A stretch of DNA of 5,859 nt, taken from Pyrodictiaceae archaeon (lineage in GTDB: Archaea > Thermoproteota > Thermoprotei_A > Sulfolobales > Pyrodictiaceae). The stretch spans positions 1 to 5,859 of the forward strand of contig JALUFI010000053.1 in the NCBI GenBank assembly GCA_027043685.1. Reading direction: 5' to 3'. The position numbers and the translations under genes were made by a program. Under the pieces are notes generated by a model that was not told the DNA's origin, did no database searches, and saw only the letters and a list, made by a program, of their open reading frames with translations. Below are positions 1 to 5,538 of the stretch, one piece after another. Every line of letters begins with the position of its first letter. Position 1 is the stretch's first letter.

Positions 1-7
1 GCCCCAT
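1..7 (-). CDS. Possible start of next operon gene (partial, runs off left edge)
   Basis: On the minus strand the TGA stop of the DUF4350 gene (9-7) shares its A with an ATG at 7-5, giving the TGATG overlap typical of translationally coupled operon genes. Only the first two codons (Met-Gly) are inside the window, so nothing can be said about the product from sequence. From family context a MoxR-type AAA+ ATPase or a DUF58 protein would be expected here; this is inference. The GGGGGTGA just before the ATG resembles a ribosome binding site, so the true start may instead lie a few bases beyond the window edge. Either reading implies that the operon continues leftwards. Confidence 0.35.
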
Positions 8-1287
8 CACCCCCGTCCCCGCCTCTCCCTGCCTCGCCGCTCCTCGAGTAGCCCCGCCGCGGCCTCGGCGAGGGCCTCGGCCTCGCCCCTCTTCGGGCCC
101 CGGAGCCTCTCGATGAGCGGGAGGAGTCGCCGCCTCCCAGTAGCCATTGCTAGGAGCACCCGGAGCCTCCCAGGCCTGACGCCGCTGCGCTCGGAGAGCC
201 TCCTGGCCAGCTCCTCGTCCCGGAGCAGGCTCTCGGGCTCCAGCCCCGCCGCCCGGAGGGCGGCCACCGCCGCTGCGAGCGCCTCCCAGGCGCCGGGGGC
301 GCCGCCCGCGCCGACCATCCTAGACAGGGGCTTCTCGACGACGTTCACGCTGCGGCCTCCGCGGGCCACACTGGCGAGGTAGACCAGGGCCGCCGCCACC
401 ACGGTGGCCGCTGCGACGAGGAACGGGTTATGCACTGCATGCCGGTAGAGCTGGTTCTCGAAGCGCCGGTAGTAGTCCAGCACGCTGAGGAGGAGCGCGC
501 CGGGCTGCAGCGGGGCCCCCGCCTGCCTGGGATGGGGGAGCAGCAGCGGGGGCTGTACAACCGCGACAGGCTCCCCCGCCCCGGCGCCGGCGGCGTAGCG
601 GACCAGGGCGGCGAGCTGGCCACGGGGGTCTAGGCCCGCCTCCTCCTCGGCGCGGAGCACGAGGTTGCTGAGCGCAAGCGGCGACGGGATGTAGACCACG
701 CGTAGCCCCCCGGCGTCGTATACGAGTAGCCCGGGCACGCGGTCGCCCTCGGCGTTCACCGCGTAGGCGGCTATCCTCCACCCCGGCGCGGCTGCGACGC
801 GGTACGGCGCGTAGAGGGCGAGGACTGGGGCCCCCTTCTCCACGGGCACCGCGACGTAGACCCCGGTGCTCCTCGAGACGGCTGCGAGGGGCGGGGCGCC
901 GAGGGCCTCTAGGAGGGCGTTGACGCAGCCACCCGGCGGCCCCGCTACGACGACCCCAGCCCTGCCGACTTGCCTCATGGCCTCACGTATCACCGACGCC
1001 GCCTCCACGGCTGCCCTGCGGCTGCAGTTGAGGGGCCCCGCTGCGAGGTAGACTACGGGGCCGCGCCACCCCGGGGGAGGGGTGAGGCCGAGCCCCACGG
1101 GGAACCCCTGCTCGGCGAGCATCTTAGCCGCGAGGCTCGTGCCGAGGCTGCCGTTGTCCAGGAAGGAGCCGATTGGTGGCGCGGAGCCTCCTCCGAGGAG
1201 GACGTAGCGGGGCGCCGCCGCCAGCGTGGCGGCGAGGGCCACGAGGCCGAGCCCCGCGAGGAACCATGGGAGCCCGCTCCTCAGCAA
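7..1287 (-). CDS. DUF4350-type membrane protein, second gene of DUF4129/DUF4350 operon
   Basis: A 426-residue membrane protein of unknown biochemical activity. Residues 6-25 form an uncleaved N-terminal membrane helix. Residues about 28-250 are an extracytoplasmic alpha/beta domain resembling DUF4350: the DNGSLGTS motif (44-51) is followed by helix AAKMLAEQG, strand VVYLAAG (78-84) and strand GVVVAGPPGG (111-120), as in GATase-like folds. A second membrane helix lies at about 288-307, followed by a cytoplasmic helical tail ending in an Arg-rich stretch (RRGRERRGRG, 417-426). The two Cys (88, 121) and the sequons at N45 and N87 all fall in the outer domain, which fits this topology. The start is TTG at 1287-1285, preceded by GGGGGTGG nine bases upstream; it overlaps the upstream DUF4129 gene by 7 nt, so the two are very likely translated from one mRNA. 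DUF4350 proteins commonly sit with DUF4129, MoxR and DUF58 genes in bacteria and archaea, in membrane systems of poorly known function. The fold assignment is by motif recognition only. Confidence 0.75.
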   Translation of the reverse strand: MLRSGLPWFLAGLGLVALAATLAAAPRYVLLGGGSAPPIGSFLDNGSLGTSLAAKMLAEQGFPVGLGLTPPPGWRGPVVYLAAGPLNCSRRAAVEAASVIREAMRQVGRAGVVVAGPPGGCVNALLEALGAPPLAAVSRSTGVYVAVPVEKGAPVLALYAPYRVAAAPGWRIAAYAVNAEGDRVPGLLVYDAGGLRVVYIPSPLALSNLVLRAEEEAGLDPRGQLAALVRYAAGAGAGEPVAVVQPPLLLPHPRQAGAPLQPGALLLSVLDYYRRFENQLYRHAVHNPFLVAAATVVAAALVYLASVARGGRSVNVVEKPLSRMVGAGGAPGAWEALAAAVAALRAAGLEPESLLRDEELARRLSERSGVRPGRLRVLLAMATGRRRLLPLIERLRGPKRGEAEALAEAAAGLLEERRGRERRGRG

Positions 1288-4175
1288 GCCGCCGAGCCAC
1301 CCCCGTTTCTCCCTGTGCAGCGCGTGACGAGCCTCCTCAGCTCCTCCAGCGCCCTGGCGAGGTCACGGGCGGCTCCACGGCGGCCGCCGAACCTCAGCGC
1401 CTCGTAGGCGAGGACGGCCCTCCGGTAAGTAGCGGCTATGGCGCCGCGGAGCCCCTGGCCATACTCCCTCGGCGTCTCCCAGGGCCTCCTCTCACGGTAC
1501 ACCCTGGAGACGAGGCGCAGGACCTCCGCGAAGGCCGCGGACGCGTCGCCCCCCTGGAGCCTGTGGGCCGCAAGCCGGGTCCTCACTGAGTCCAGGAGGC
1601 GGGCAAGGAGGCCCAGCCTCCAGGCAGCGACCGCCACGACGCCCAGCCCTGCCACAGCGGCGACCCACGCGGGCGGGGCGGGCGCCGCAGGGGCTGACGG
1701 GGCGCCGCCGGGCGCTGAGGGGCCGCCGCCCACGGGGCTCCAGGGGGCCGCAGGCAGGGGGCCCGTCGTGTTCGGCGTGGACGAGGCTATGCCCCGGAGG
1801 AGGCTCGCCGCGTCAACGAAGACCGAGCCGCCGGCCCTCGCGGCTGCTATGAGCCAGTCGAGACCCTCTATCCGCACCGGGACCGCCCTACCCTGCCTCG
1901 CCGCCTCGGCGGCTGAGCGGGCCACCGCCTCCGCCAGAACCCTCGCCACCGCCTGGGACGCCGCCCCGCCGGTCCCCGTCCCGCCGCCTTGGGCTGCGTT
2001 GGCTTCCTCGAGGAGCCGCTTGGCCAGTATGCTTGCCTCCTCCGGGTTTATCGTGACCGTGTTTCCTTGGGTGAGGCTGATGCTCGCCGCCTTGGCCAGG
2101 AGCCTGGCGAGCTGCTCGGGGCTGACGCCGAGGCTGGAGGCAGCTGCCCGTATCAGCTCCTCGGCCTTCTTGGCGCCGATTGCCTGGGCGAGGAGGCTGC
2201 GGAGCCTCTGCGCGGCCGCGGCTGCGCGGGCGTAGTCGCCGCTCCTTATCGCGTCAATAGCCTCGCGTACAAGCTGGGCGTAGGGGGCGCCGCCCGGTAC
2301 CTGGTCGAGTGTCCTGGCCAGCTGCTCAAGCTCTCTCAGCAGCTCCCCGTGACTGCCCGCCGCCGTCCCCGTGGCCGCGCCCGTGGCGTTCCCCGTGGTG
2401 CTCGAGGCAGGGTTCCCCCTACCTGCCGGCGCCGCGGGGCCGCCTGGCTGGACGCAGTTGAGCGGCGCACCCATGCAGCCGTAGCGGCCGGGCGGCGTGA
2501 GGGAGGCGTCCCAGCCGAGGCTCCACCGCAGCAAGCCCTGGAGGCCGGGGACGGTGAAGCTCGCCTGCATGGGCGCCAATGGGTCGCGGAGCCCCCCGAG
2601 GGCCAGGTCGCCGCGGAGCCGCTGCGCCTCCACCAGCGCCGCCCATCCAACGAGCCTGACGGCCGCGTAGTCCTCGAGGAAGCAGCCCCCGGTGCTGCCG
2701 GGGCAGGGCCGGAGCCCGGCAACTCTTGCCAGATAGCCCAGCCGGAGCAGGGCCTCGGCTGGGCTCCGGGCCCTGGAGGCGTTGCCCGCCACCCACTCCG
2801 GGTGGAGGCTCAGCAGCGGAGCCAGCCTCCGAAGAGCCCCCGCGACATCAATCTCCGTGACGCCTGTCTTCTCCTCCCCTTTTACGCCCTCGGCGTTCCC
2901 CCGTGTCTTCACAATGGCGTTTAGCAGCCCGGCGCGGGCGACGAGGACTAGCAGCGTCTCCTCGTCGCTCACCTTTACCCGTAGCTGGCTCCTCAGCTCC
3001 CAGGAGTTGAGCCTCGCCGCCGCGAGGAGGGGGCCACGGAGCCCCGCTGCGTCGAGCACCCAGGCGTCGAGGGGGATGAATGGGTTGAAGCGGAGCCCCC
3101 AGGCAAGGACCCCGGCGTCCCTGGTCTCGGCGGCGCAGAGGCTGACGGCCTCCCCGAGTAGCTCGAGCGAGGAGGTTGAGGAGTTATGGGCCCAGCCTAG
3201 TACGTCGTTGACAAGGTCCGAGGCTGCCCTGCAGTAGGGGTGGCTCCCTAGGCCTGCGGGGGGCTTGTGGGGCCAGTGGAGCCTCGGCGCGAGTAGGCCG
3301 AGGAGGGGGTCGCCTCCCGGCTTGAAGACCCCCGCGTCTAGCAGGGCATGGATGTAGCCGGGGTGCTGGGCCGCTAGGAGGGCTAGGAGCCCCCTCGCAG
3401 TCGTGTTGTCGCCGGCCTCGGCCGCCGCGACCGCGTCCTCGTAGACCCAGGCCTCGTCTGGGGGCGGGGCCCTGCCGGTTGAGACGTAGTAGGCGGTGAG
3501 CAGCTCCCCGGCGAGCCTCGGCGAGACGTTGAGGCCGCTTGGCCACCTGGCCTGGGCTATTGCTGCGACCGCGCACCTGGGGCCCCAGTCGCCGGCGCCC
3601 GGGAGGAGGAGCGGCGCCAGCATCCCGTCGTCCACGTAGCCAGTGGCGAGCGATGCCACGAGGGCTGCTGTGCCGTTGGGTCCGCTGCACCACTCGCCCC
3701 CGGGCACGCCCAGGGCGAGGCCCGCCTCGCTCCCCGCCGGCGGGAGGAGGACGCCGAGCCCCGTCGGCGTGTAATAGGCTAGCCTCACCGCCTCGTAGAC
3801 GACGCGGGCCGCCCTGGGCCCGGGGCAGCAGCCCCGGAGCCCATTGGCGCCGAGCTGCTCGAGGCTGGCGAGGAACCCGGCCAGCTTCTCCGCCACGACG
3901 CTGGGAGCCGCATTGCTCCTCAGCGCCTCCGCCGCTGCCTCCGCCGCCCTGGAGGCGGGGCCGGGGAGCAGGCCAGAGGCCTCCTCGTAGACCCTGGCCG
4001 CCTCCCTGTATGGGGTGCCGCTCGCGGTTATCTTCTTGAGGACACTCCTTATCTCCTCGGCTAGCTTGCCCGTCTCGTTGCCCCCAGTGGATGCGTATGC
4101 GTGGAGAGAGGCCAGCAGTAACGCTGACAGCAGGCCGAGCAGCACTGCAGCGGAGAGGTAGCGGCTCCTAGGCAA
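1281..4175 (-). CDS. Large secreted membrane-anchored protein with C-terminal DUF4129 domain
   Basis: A 964-residue protein, first gene of the leftward operon. A signal peptide is clear: basic n-region (PRSR), hydrophobic core 8-24, and an AYA motif predicting cleavage after A28. Residues about 29-580 form a Cys-bearing, mainly helical ectodomain with ten Cys (116, 117, 163, 201, 315, 347, 491, 498, 567, 574). A Ser/Thr/Gly linker (about 585-609) follows, then a Cys-free Ala-rich helical region (610-800), a Pro/Ala/Gly stalk (801-836), a membrane helix (about 838-857) and a cytoplasmic DUF4129-like domain (about 878-953) with WETPREY (899-905) and LAYEALRFGG (922-931). Eight N-X-S/T sequons (N33, 167, 216, 257, 331, 465, 596, 802) all lie outside the membrane. 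DUF4129 usually closes transglutaminase-like proteins of the TgpA type, but no transglutaminase Cys-His-Asp pattern or multi-helix N-terminus is recognisable here. The start is TTG at 4175-4173; an in-frame TAG at about 4213-4211 limits extension, and the ribosome binding site is weak. The function is unknown; a surface receptor or scaffold tied to a MoxR ATPase system is one guess. Confidence 0.8.
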   Translation of the reverse strand: MPRSRYLSAAVLLGLLSALLLASLHAYASTGGNETGKLAEEIRSVLKKITASGTPYREAARVYEEASGLLPGPASRAAEAAAEALRSNAAPSVVAEKLAGFLASLEQLGANGLRGCCPGPRAARVVYEAVRLAYYTPTGLGVLLPPAGSEAGLALGVPGGEWCSGPNGTAALVASLATGYVDDGMLAPLLLPGAGDWGPRCAVAAIAQARWPSGLNVSPRLAGELLTAYYVSTGRAPPPDEAWVYEDAVAAAEAGDNTTARGLLALLAAQHPGYIHALLDAGVFKPGGDPLLGLLAPRLHWPHKPPAGLGSHPYCRAASDLVNDVLGWAHNSSTSSLELLGEAVSLCAAETRDAGVLAWGLRFNPFIPLDAWVLDAAGLRGPLLAAARLNSWELRSQLRVKVSDEETLLVLVARAGLLNAIVKTRGNAEGVKGEEKTGVTEIDVAGALRRLAPLLSLHPEWVAGNASRARSPAEALLRLGYLARVAGLRPCPGSTGGCFLEDYAAVRLVGWAALVEAQRLRGDLALGGLRDPLAPMQASFTVPGLQGLLRWSLGWDASLTPPGRYGCMGAPLNCVQPGGPAAPAGRGNPASSTTGNATGAATGTAAGSHGELLRELEQLARTLDQVPGGAPYAQLVREAIDAIRSGDYARAAAAAQRLRSLLAQAIGAKKAEELIRAAASSLGVSPEQLARLLAKAASISLTQGNTVTINPEEASILAKRLLEEANAAQGGGTGTGGAASQAVARVLAEAVARSAAEAARQGRAVPVRIEGLDWLIAAARAGGSVFVDAASLLRGIASSTPNTTGPLPAAPWSPVGGGPSAPGGAPSAPAAPAPPAWVAAVAGLGVVAVAAWRLGLLARLLDSVRTRLAAHRLQGGDASAAFAEVLRLVSRVYRERRPWETPREYGQGLRGAIAATYRRAVLAYEALRFGGRRGAARDLARALEELRRLVTRCTGRNGGGSAAC
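1297..1304 (-). promoter_or_regulatory. Ribosome binding site of the DUF4350 gene
   Basis: The minus strand reads GGGGGTGG here, nine bases before the TTG at 1287-1285. It lies inside the last codons of the upstream gene (Gly-Gly-Gly-Ser). It supports the TTG start over any later one, since no other purine-rich site is evident near an alternative start. Confidence 0.6.
1664..1775 (-). other. Pro/Ala/Gly-rich stalk coding region before the membrane helix
   Basis: Residues 801-837 of the DUF4129 protein are low complexity, with repeated SAPGGAPSAP-like units and almost no charged residues, directly before the membrane helix that starts near residue 838. Such stretches usually act as flexible extracellular spacers that hold an ectodomain away from the membrane. 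The DNA is correspondingly repetitive and extremely GC-rich. Confidence 0.6.
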
Positions 4176-4259
4176 GGCCAGGCAGCGCCCCGGGGGGTTG
4201 CAGGAGTACTAGCCTGGGGCTCTATTCTCGCTGGCCCCGGCCGTGGCCCTCAGCCTTGT

Positions 4260-4294
4260 TATACCGGGCCAAACGATGTATCCTTGCCGGTATA
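4260..4294. promoter_or_regulatory. Inverted repeat with opposed TATA-like elements in the divergent promoter region
   Basis: TATACCGG at 4260-4267 and CCGGTATA at 4287-4294 are exact inverted copies separated by 19 bases, in the 145-bp gap between the divergent DUF4129 operon and the DUF4198-like gene. Each arm contains TATA preceded on one strand by CCGG, resembling a BRE/TATA pair. For the plus gene, an element near 4261 would place transcription start near 4286 and leave a leader that includes the GGGGTG site; one near 4291 would give a nearly leaderless mRNA. For the minus operon the same elements would give a leader of roughly 60-90 nt. The arms could also be a regulator site. The repeat is seen directly; its role is inferred. 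Confidence 0.5.
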
Positions 4295-4306
4295 GCCGCG
4301 GGGAGC

Positions 4307-4312
4307 GGGGTG
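4307..4312 (+). promoter_or_regulatory. Ribosome binding site of the DUF4198-like gene
   Basis: GGGGTG lies eight bases before the ATG at 4321, a normal archaeal Shine-Dalgarno sequence and spacing. Together with an in-frame TGA at 4315-4317 just upstream, it fixes the start. Confidence 0.65.
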
Positions 4313-4320
4313 TATGATAC

Positions 4321-5094
4321 ATGTCCAGCGGCTATGAGAGGTTCACGGTGGAGGCCTATGCGTGGCTACGGTACATGGAGCTCCCGTACCTCGGGCCCGG
4401 GCTGCTTGTGAAGTGGGAGAGGCCGCCGAGCCTCCACAACATAATAGAGCCCTCGGTGGTCAAGGAGATAGTCGTGGTGACTCCGAAGGGCCGGGTGCCG
4501 GGCGCGCTGGTCCTCGGCTCGGTTCCAAGGAGCCTCCACGCCGTCGCACTCCCATTGCCGAGGGGCGGGGGCAGCGGCCTCTACAGGGTAGGCCTGGGCA
4601 TAGAGCTCGGCGTCTACACAAGGGCCGAGATAAAGGGCTACGGCGGCACCGTGCAGGCCTGCGTCTACGGCGGCAAGAAGGAGGCGGAGGCCCTCGGCTT
4701 CAGGCCCCTGGAGTCGAGCCTCGTCAAGGGCTACGCTACGACGCACCTCGTGCTCGGCTACAGCGAGAAGACCCTGATAGAGGAGCCTGGGGCCCTTGGA
4801 TTCCCCCTGGAGATAGTGCCCCTGCACGTAACGAACATGCTTAGCCCGGGGGAGCCGCTGGAGGTGCAGGTGCTCCGCCGCGGCGAGCCCCTGAGCGGCG
4901 TAGAGGTGACAGTCACCCATATAGACGGTGCACAGGAGAAGACTAGGACTAACGAGGACGGCATAGCAGTGATACGGGTTGGCCCGGCGGTAACCGTGGT
5001 ATCTGTGGAGTACGTCGAGGACGCGGACAGCGGGGACGACTACGACAAGGTAAAGGAGACCGCGACGCTGAGCATACAGGCGCTGACCATCTAG
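4321..5094 (+). CDS. DUF4198-like protein lacking a signal peptide
   Basis: A 257-residue protein. The C-terminal half carries the pattern of DUF4198 (the NikM-like family): GFPLEIVPLHV (160-170), LSPGEPLEVQVLRRGEPLSGVEVTV (174-198), TNEDGIAVIRV (210-220) and a closing YDKVKETATLSI (241-252). This matches the family's PLEIVPL, PG...VxxxGxPLxGAxV and T(D/E)xDG blocks, an Ig-like beta-sandwich. The N-terminal half (about 8-105) is beta-rich and could be the first sandwich domain. Most family members are exported, and some are linked to nickel or cobalt uptake; here the N-terminus (MSSGYERFTVEAYAW) is polar, with no signal peptide or membrane segment, so the protein is probably cytoplasmic. An acidic run (EDADSGDD, 233-240) stands where relatives often have His/Trp-containing sequence. 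The gene stands alone on its strand, with its own promoter region and ribosome binding site, and converges on the small gene downstream. The substrate is unknown, and metal binding should not be assumed. Confidence 0.65.
   Translation: MSSGYERFTVEAYAWLRYMELPYLGPGLLVKWERPPSLHNIIEPSVVKEIVVVTPKGRVPGALVLGSVPRSLHAVALPLPRGGGSGLYRVGLGIELGVYTRAEIKGYGGTVQACVYGGKKEAEALGFRPLESSLVKGYATTHLVLGYSEKTLIEEPGALGFPLEIVPLHVTNMLSPGEPLEVQVLRRGEPLSGVEVTVTHIDGAQEKTRTNEDGIAVIRVGPAVTVVSVEYVEDADSGDDYDKVKETATLSIQALTI
5091..5094. other. Interlocked convergent stop codons (CTAG)
   Basis: The palindrome CTAG supplies the TAG stop of the plus-strand DUF4198-like gene (5092-5094) and, on the other strand, the TAG stop of the 117-residue gene (5093-5091). 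The convergent genes therefore have no spacer. The only T-rich run nearby on the plus strand, CTCCTTTATTC at about 5103-5113, lies inside the opposing gene and would be a weak terminator at best. Confidence 0.85.
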
Positions 5095-5444
5095 GGTGTC
5101 TCTCCTTTATTCGCCTCCGCGGCTCTCCCCAGCAGCTCCTCGGCCCACTCCAGGACCTCCTCCTCGGCTCGATTGGTCTCGACTAGCTGGTGCTCGGCGA
5201 AGAGCGGCTTCCTCTCACCCTTGGCCAGCCTCCTCCGCTCTAGCTCCACCGCCCTCCGGGAGGGGTGGAGCGCTACGGAGGCGTAGGCCCGCACGATAGC
5301 GGCTACTGTTGCCTCCTGGAGGACTATGACCTGGTCCTTTAGGACGAGGATGAGCCTTGTATGCATGTGGCCCCGTGGGATGAAGGCTGCTATGCGCTCC
5401 ACGTCCTCGTTCCTGTAGACCCGTAGCGGCTTCTCCTGGGTCAA
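5091..5444 (-). CDS. Small conserved-looking protein of unknown function (117 aa)
   Basis: I do not recognise this protein. From a TTG at 5444-5442 it reads 117 residues. The middle (about 10-60) alternates strands and helices: VYRNEDVERIAAFIPRG, the strands RLILVLKDQVIVLQE, then the helix ATVAAIVRAYASVALHP. The rest is charged helix (ELERRRLAKGERKPLF, AEEEVLEWAEELLGRA). There is no signal peptide, membrane segment or Cys, so a small soluble cytoplasmic protein is likely. The frame stays open to an ATG at 5576, but the extra 44 residues are Pro/Arg/Gly-rich, run across a perfect palindrome and overlap the divergent gene, so I prefer the TTG; GAGGGCGG stands just upstream as a weak ribosome binding site. 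The stop is interlocked with that of the convergent DUF4198-like gene. The balanced, non-repetitive composition argues for a real gene. Confidence 0.65.
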   Translation of the reverse strand: MTQEKPLRVYRNEDVERIAAFIPRGHMHTRLILVLKDQVIVLQEATVAAIVRAYASVALHPSRRAVELERRRLAKGERKPLFAEHQLVETNRAEEEVLEWAEELLGRAAEANKGETP

Positions 5445-5504
5445 GCCGTGGCCGCCCTCGCAGCCCCTCTGGGGGCCCGGGCTGTGCTCTAGGGTTTTGA
5501 GGCA

Positions 5505-5524
5505 GCGAGGCCCCGGGGCCTCGC
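5505..5524. repeat. Perfect 20-bp palindrome between divergent genes
   Basis: GCGAGGCCCCGGGGCCTCGC is identical to its reverse complement. It lies between the TTG of the minus-strand small gene (5444) and the probable GTG of the plus-strand acyl-CoA dehydrogenase-like gene (5539). As RNA it could fold into an eight-pair stem with a CCGG loop; as DNA it could be a dimeric operator. It ends two bases before the GGTGGG ribosome binding site. The symmetry is seen directly; the role is inference. Confidence 0.7.
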
Positions 5525-5526
5525 CT

Positions 5527-5532
5527 GGTGGG
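5527..5532 (+). promoter_or_regulatory. Probable ribosome binding site deciding the GTG start at 5539
   Basis: GGTGGG stands six bases before the in-frame GTG at 5539. No comparable site precedes the other in-frame candidate, TTG at 5497, so this site favours the shorter protein. Confidence 0.45.
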
Positions 5533-5538
5533 CTTCTC

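Noticed and set aside
1438..2924. Long plus-strand open frames (1438-2235 and 1989-2924)
   Set aside because: They lie opposite the 964-residue DUF4129 gene, their translations are Arg/Ala/Pro/Gly-rich without domain-like patterns, and high GC makes such antisense frames common.
3184..4039. Open frames in other phases over the ectodomain (minus 3184-3693, plus 3539-4039)
   Set aside because: Composition is dominated by Arg, Pro and Gly, as in frame-shifted reading of GC-rich coding DNA; the signal-peptide-bearing frame is clearly the real one.
1281..4175. A hidden transglutaminase core in the DUF4129 protein
   Set aside because: I looked for a Cys followed by spaced His and Asp in the expected context; Cys, His and Asp occur but not in a recognisable transglutaminase pattern.
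4366..4920. Minus-strand frame of 184 codons opposite the DUF4198-like gene
   Set aside because: It is fully contained in a gene with family motifs and a good ribosome binding site, and shows no domain pattern or start signal of its own.
5103..5113. CTCCTTTATTC as a transcription terminator of the DUF4198-like gene
   Set aside because: The T run is short and interrupted and lies inside the opposing gene; it is too weak to call.
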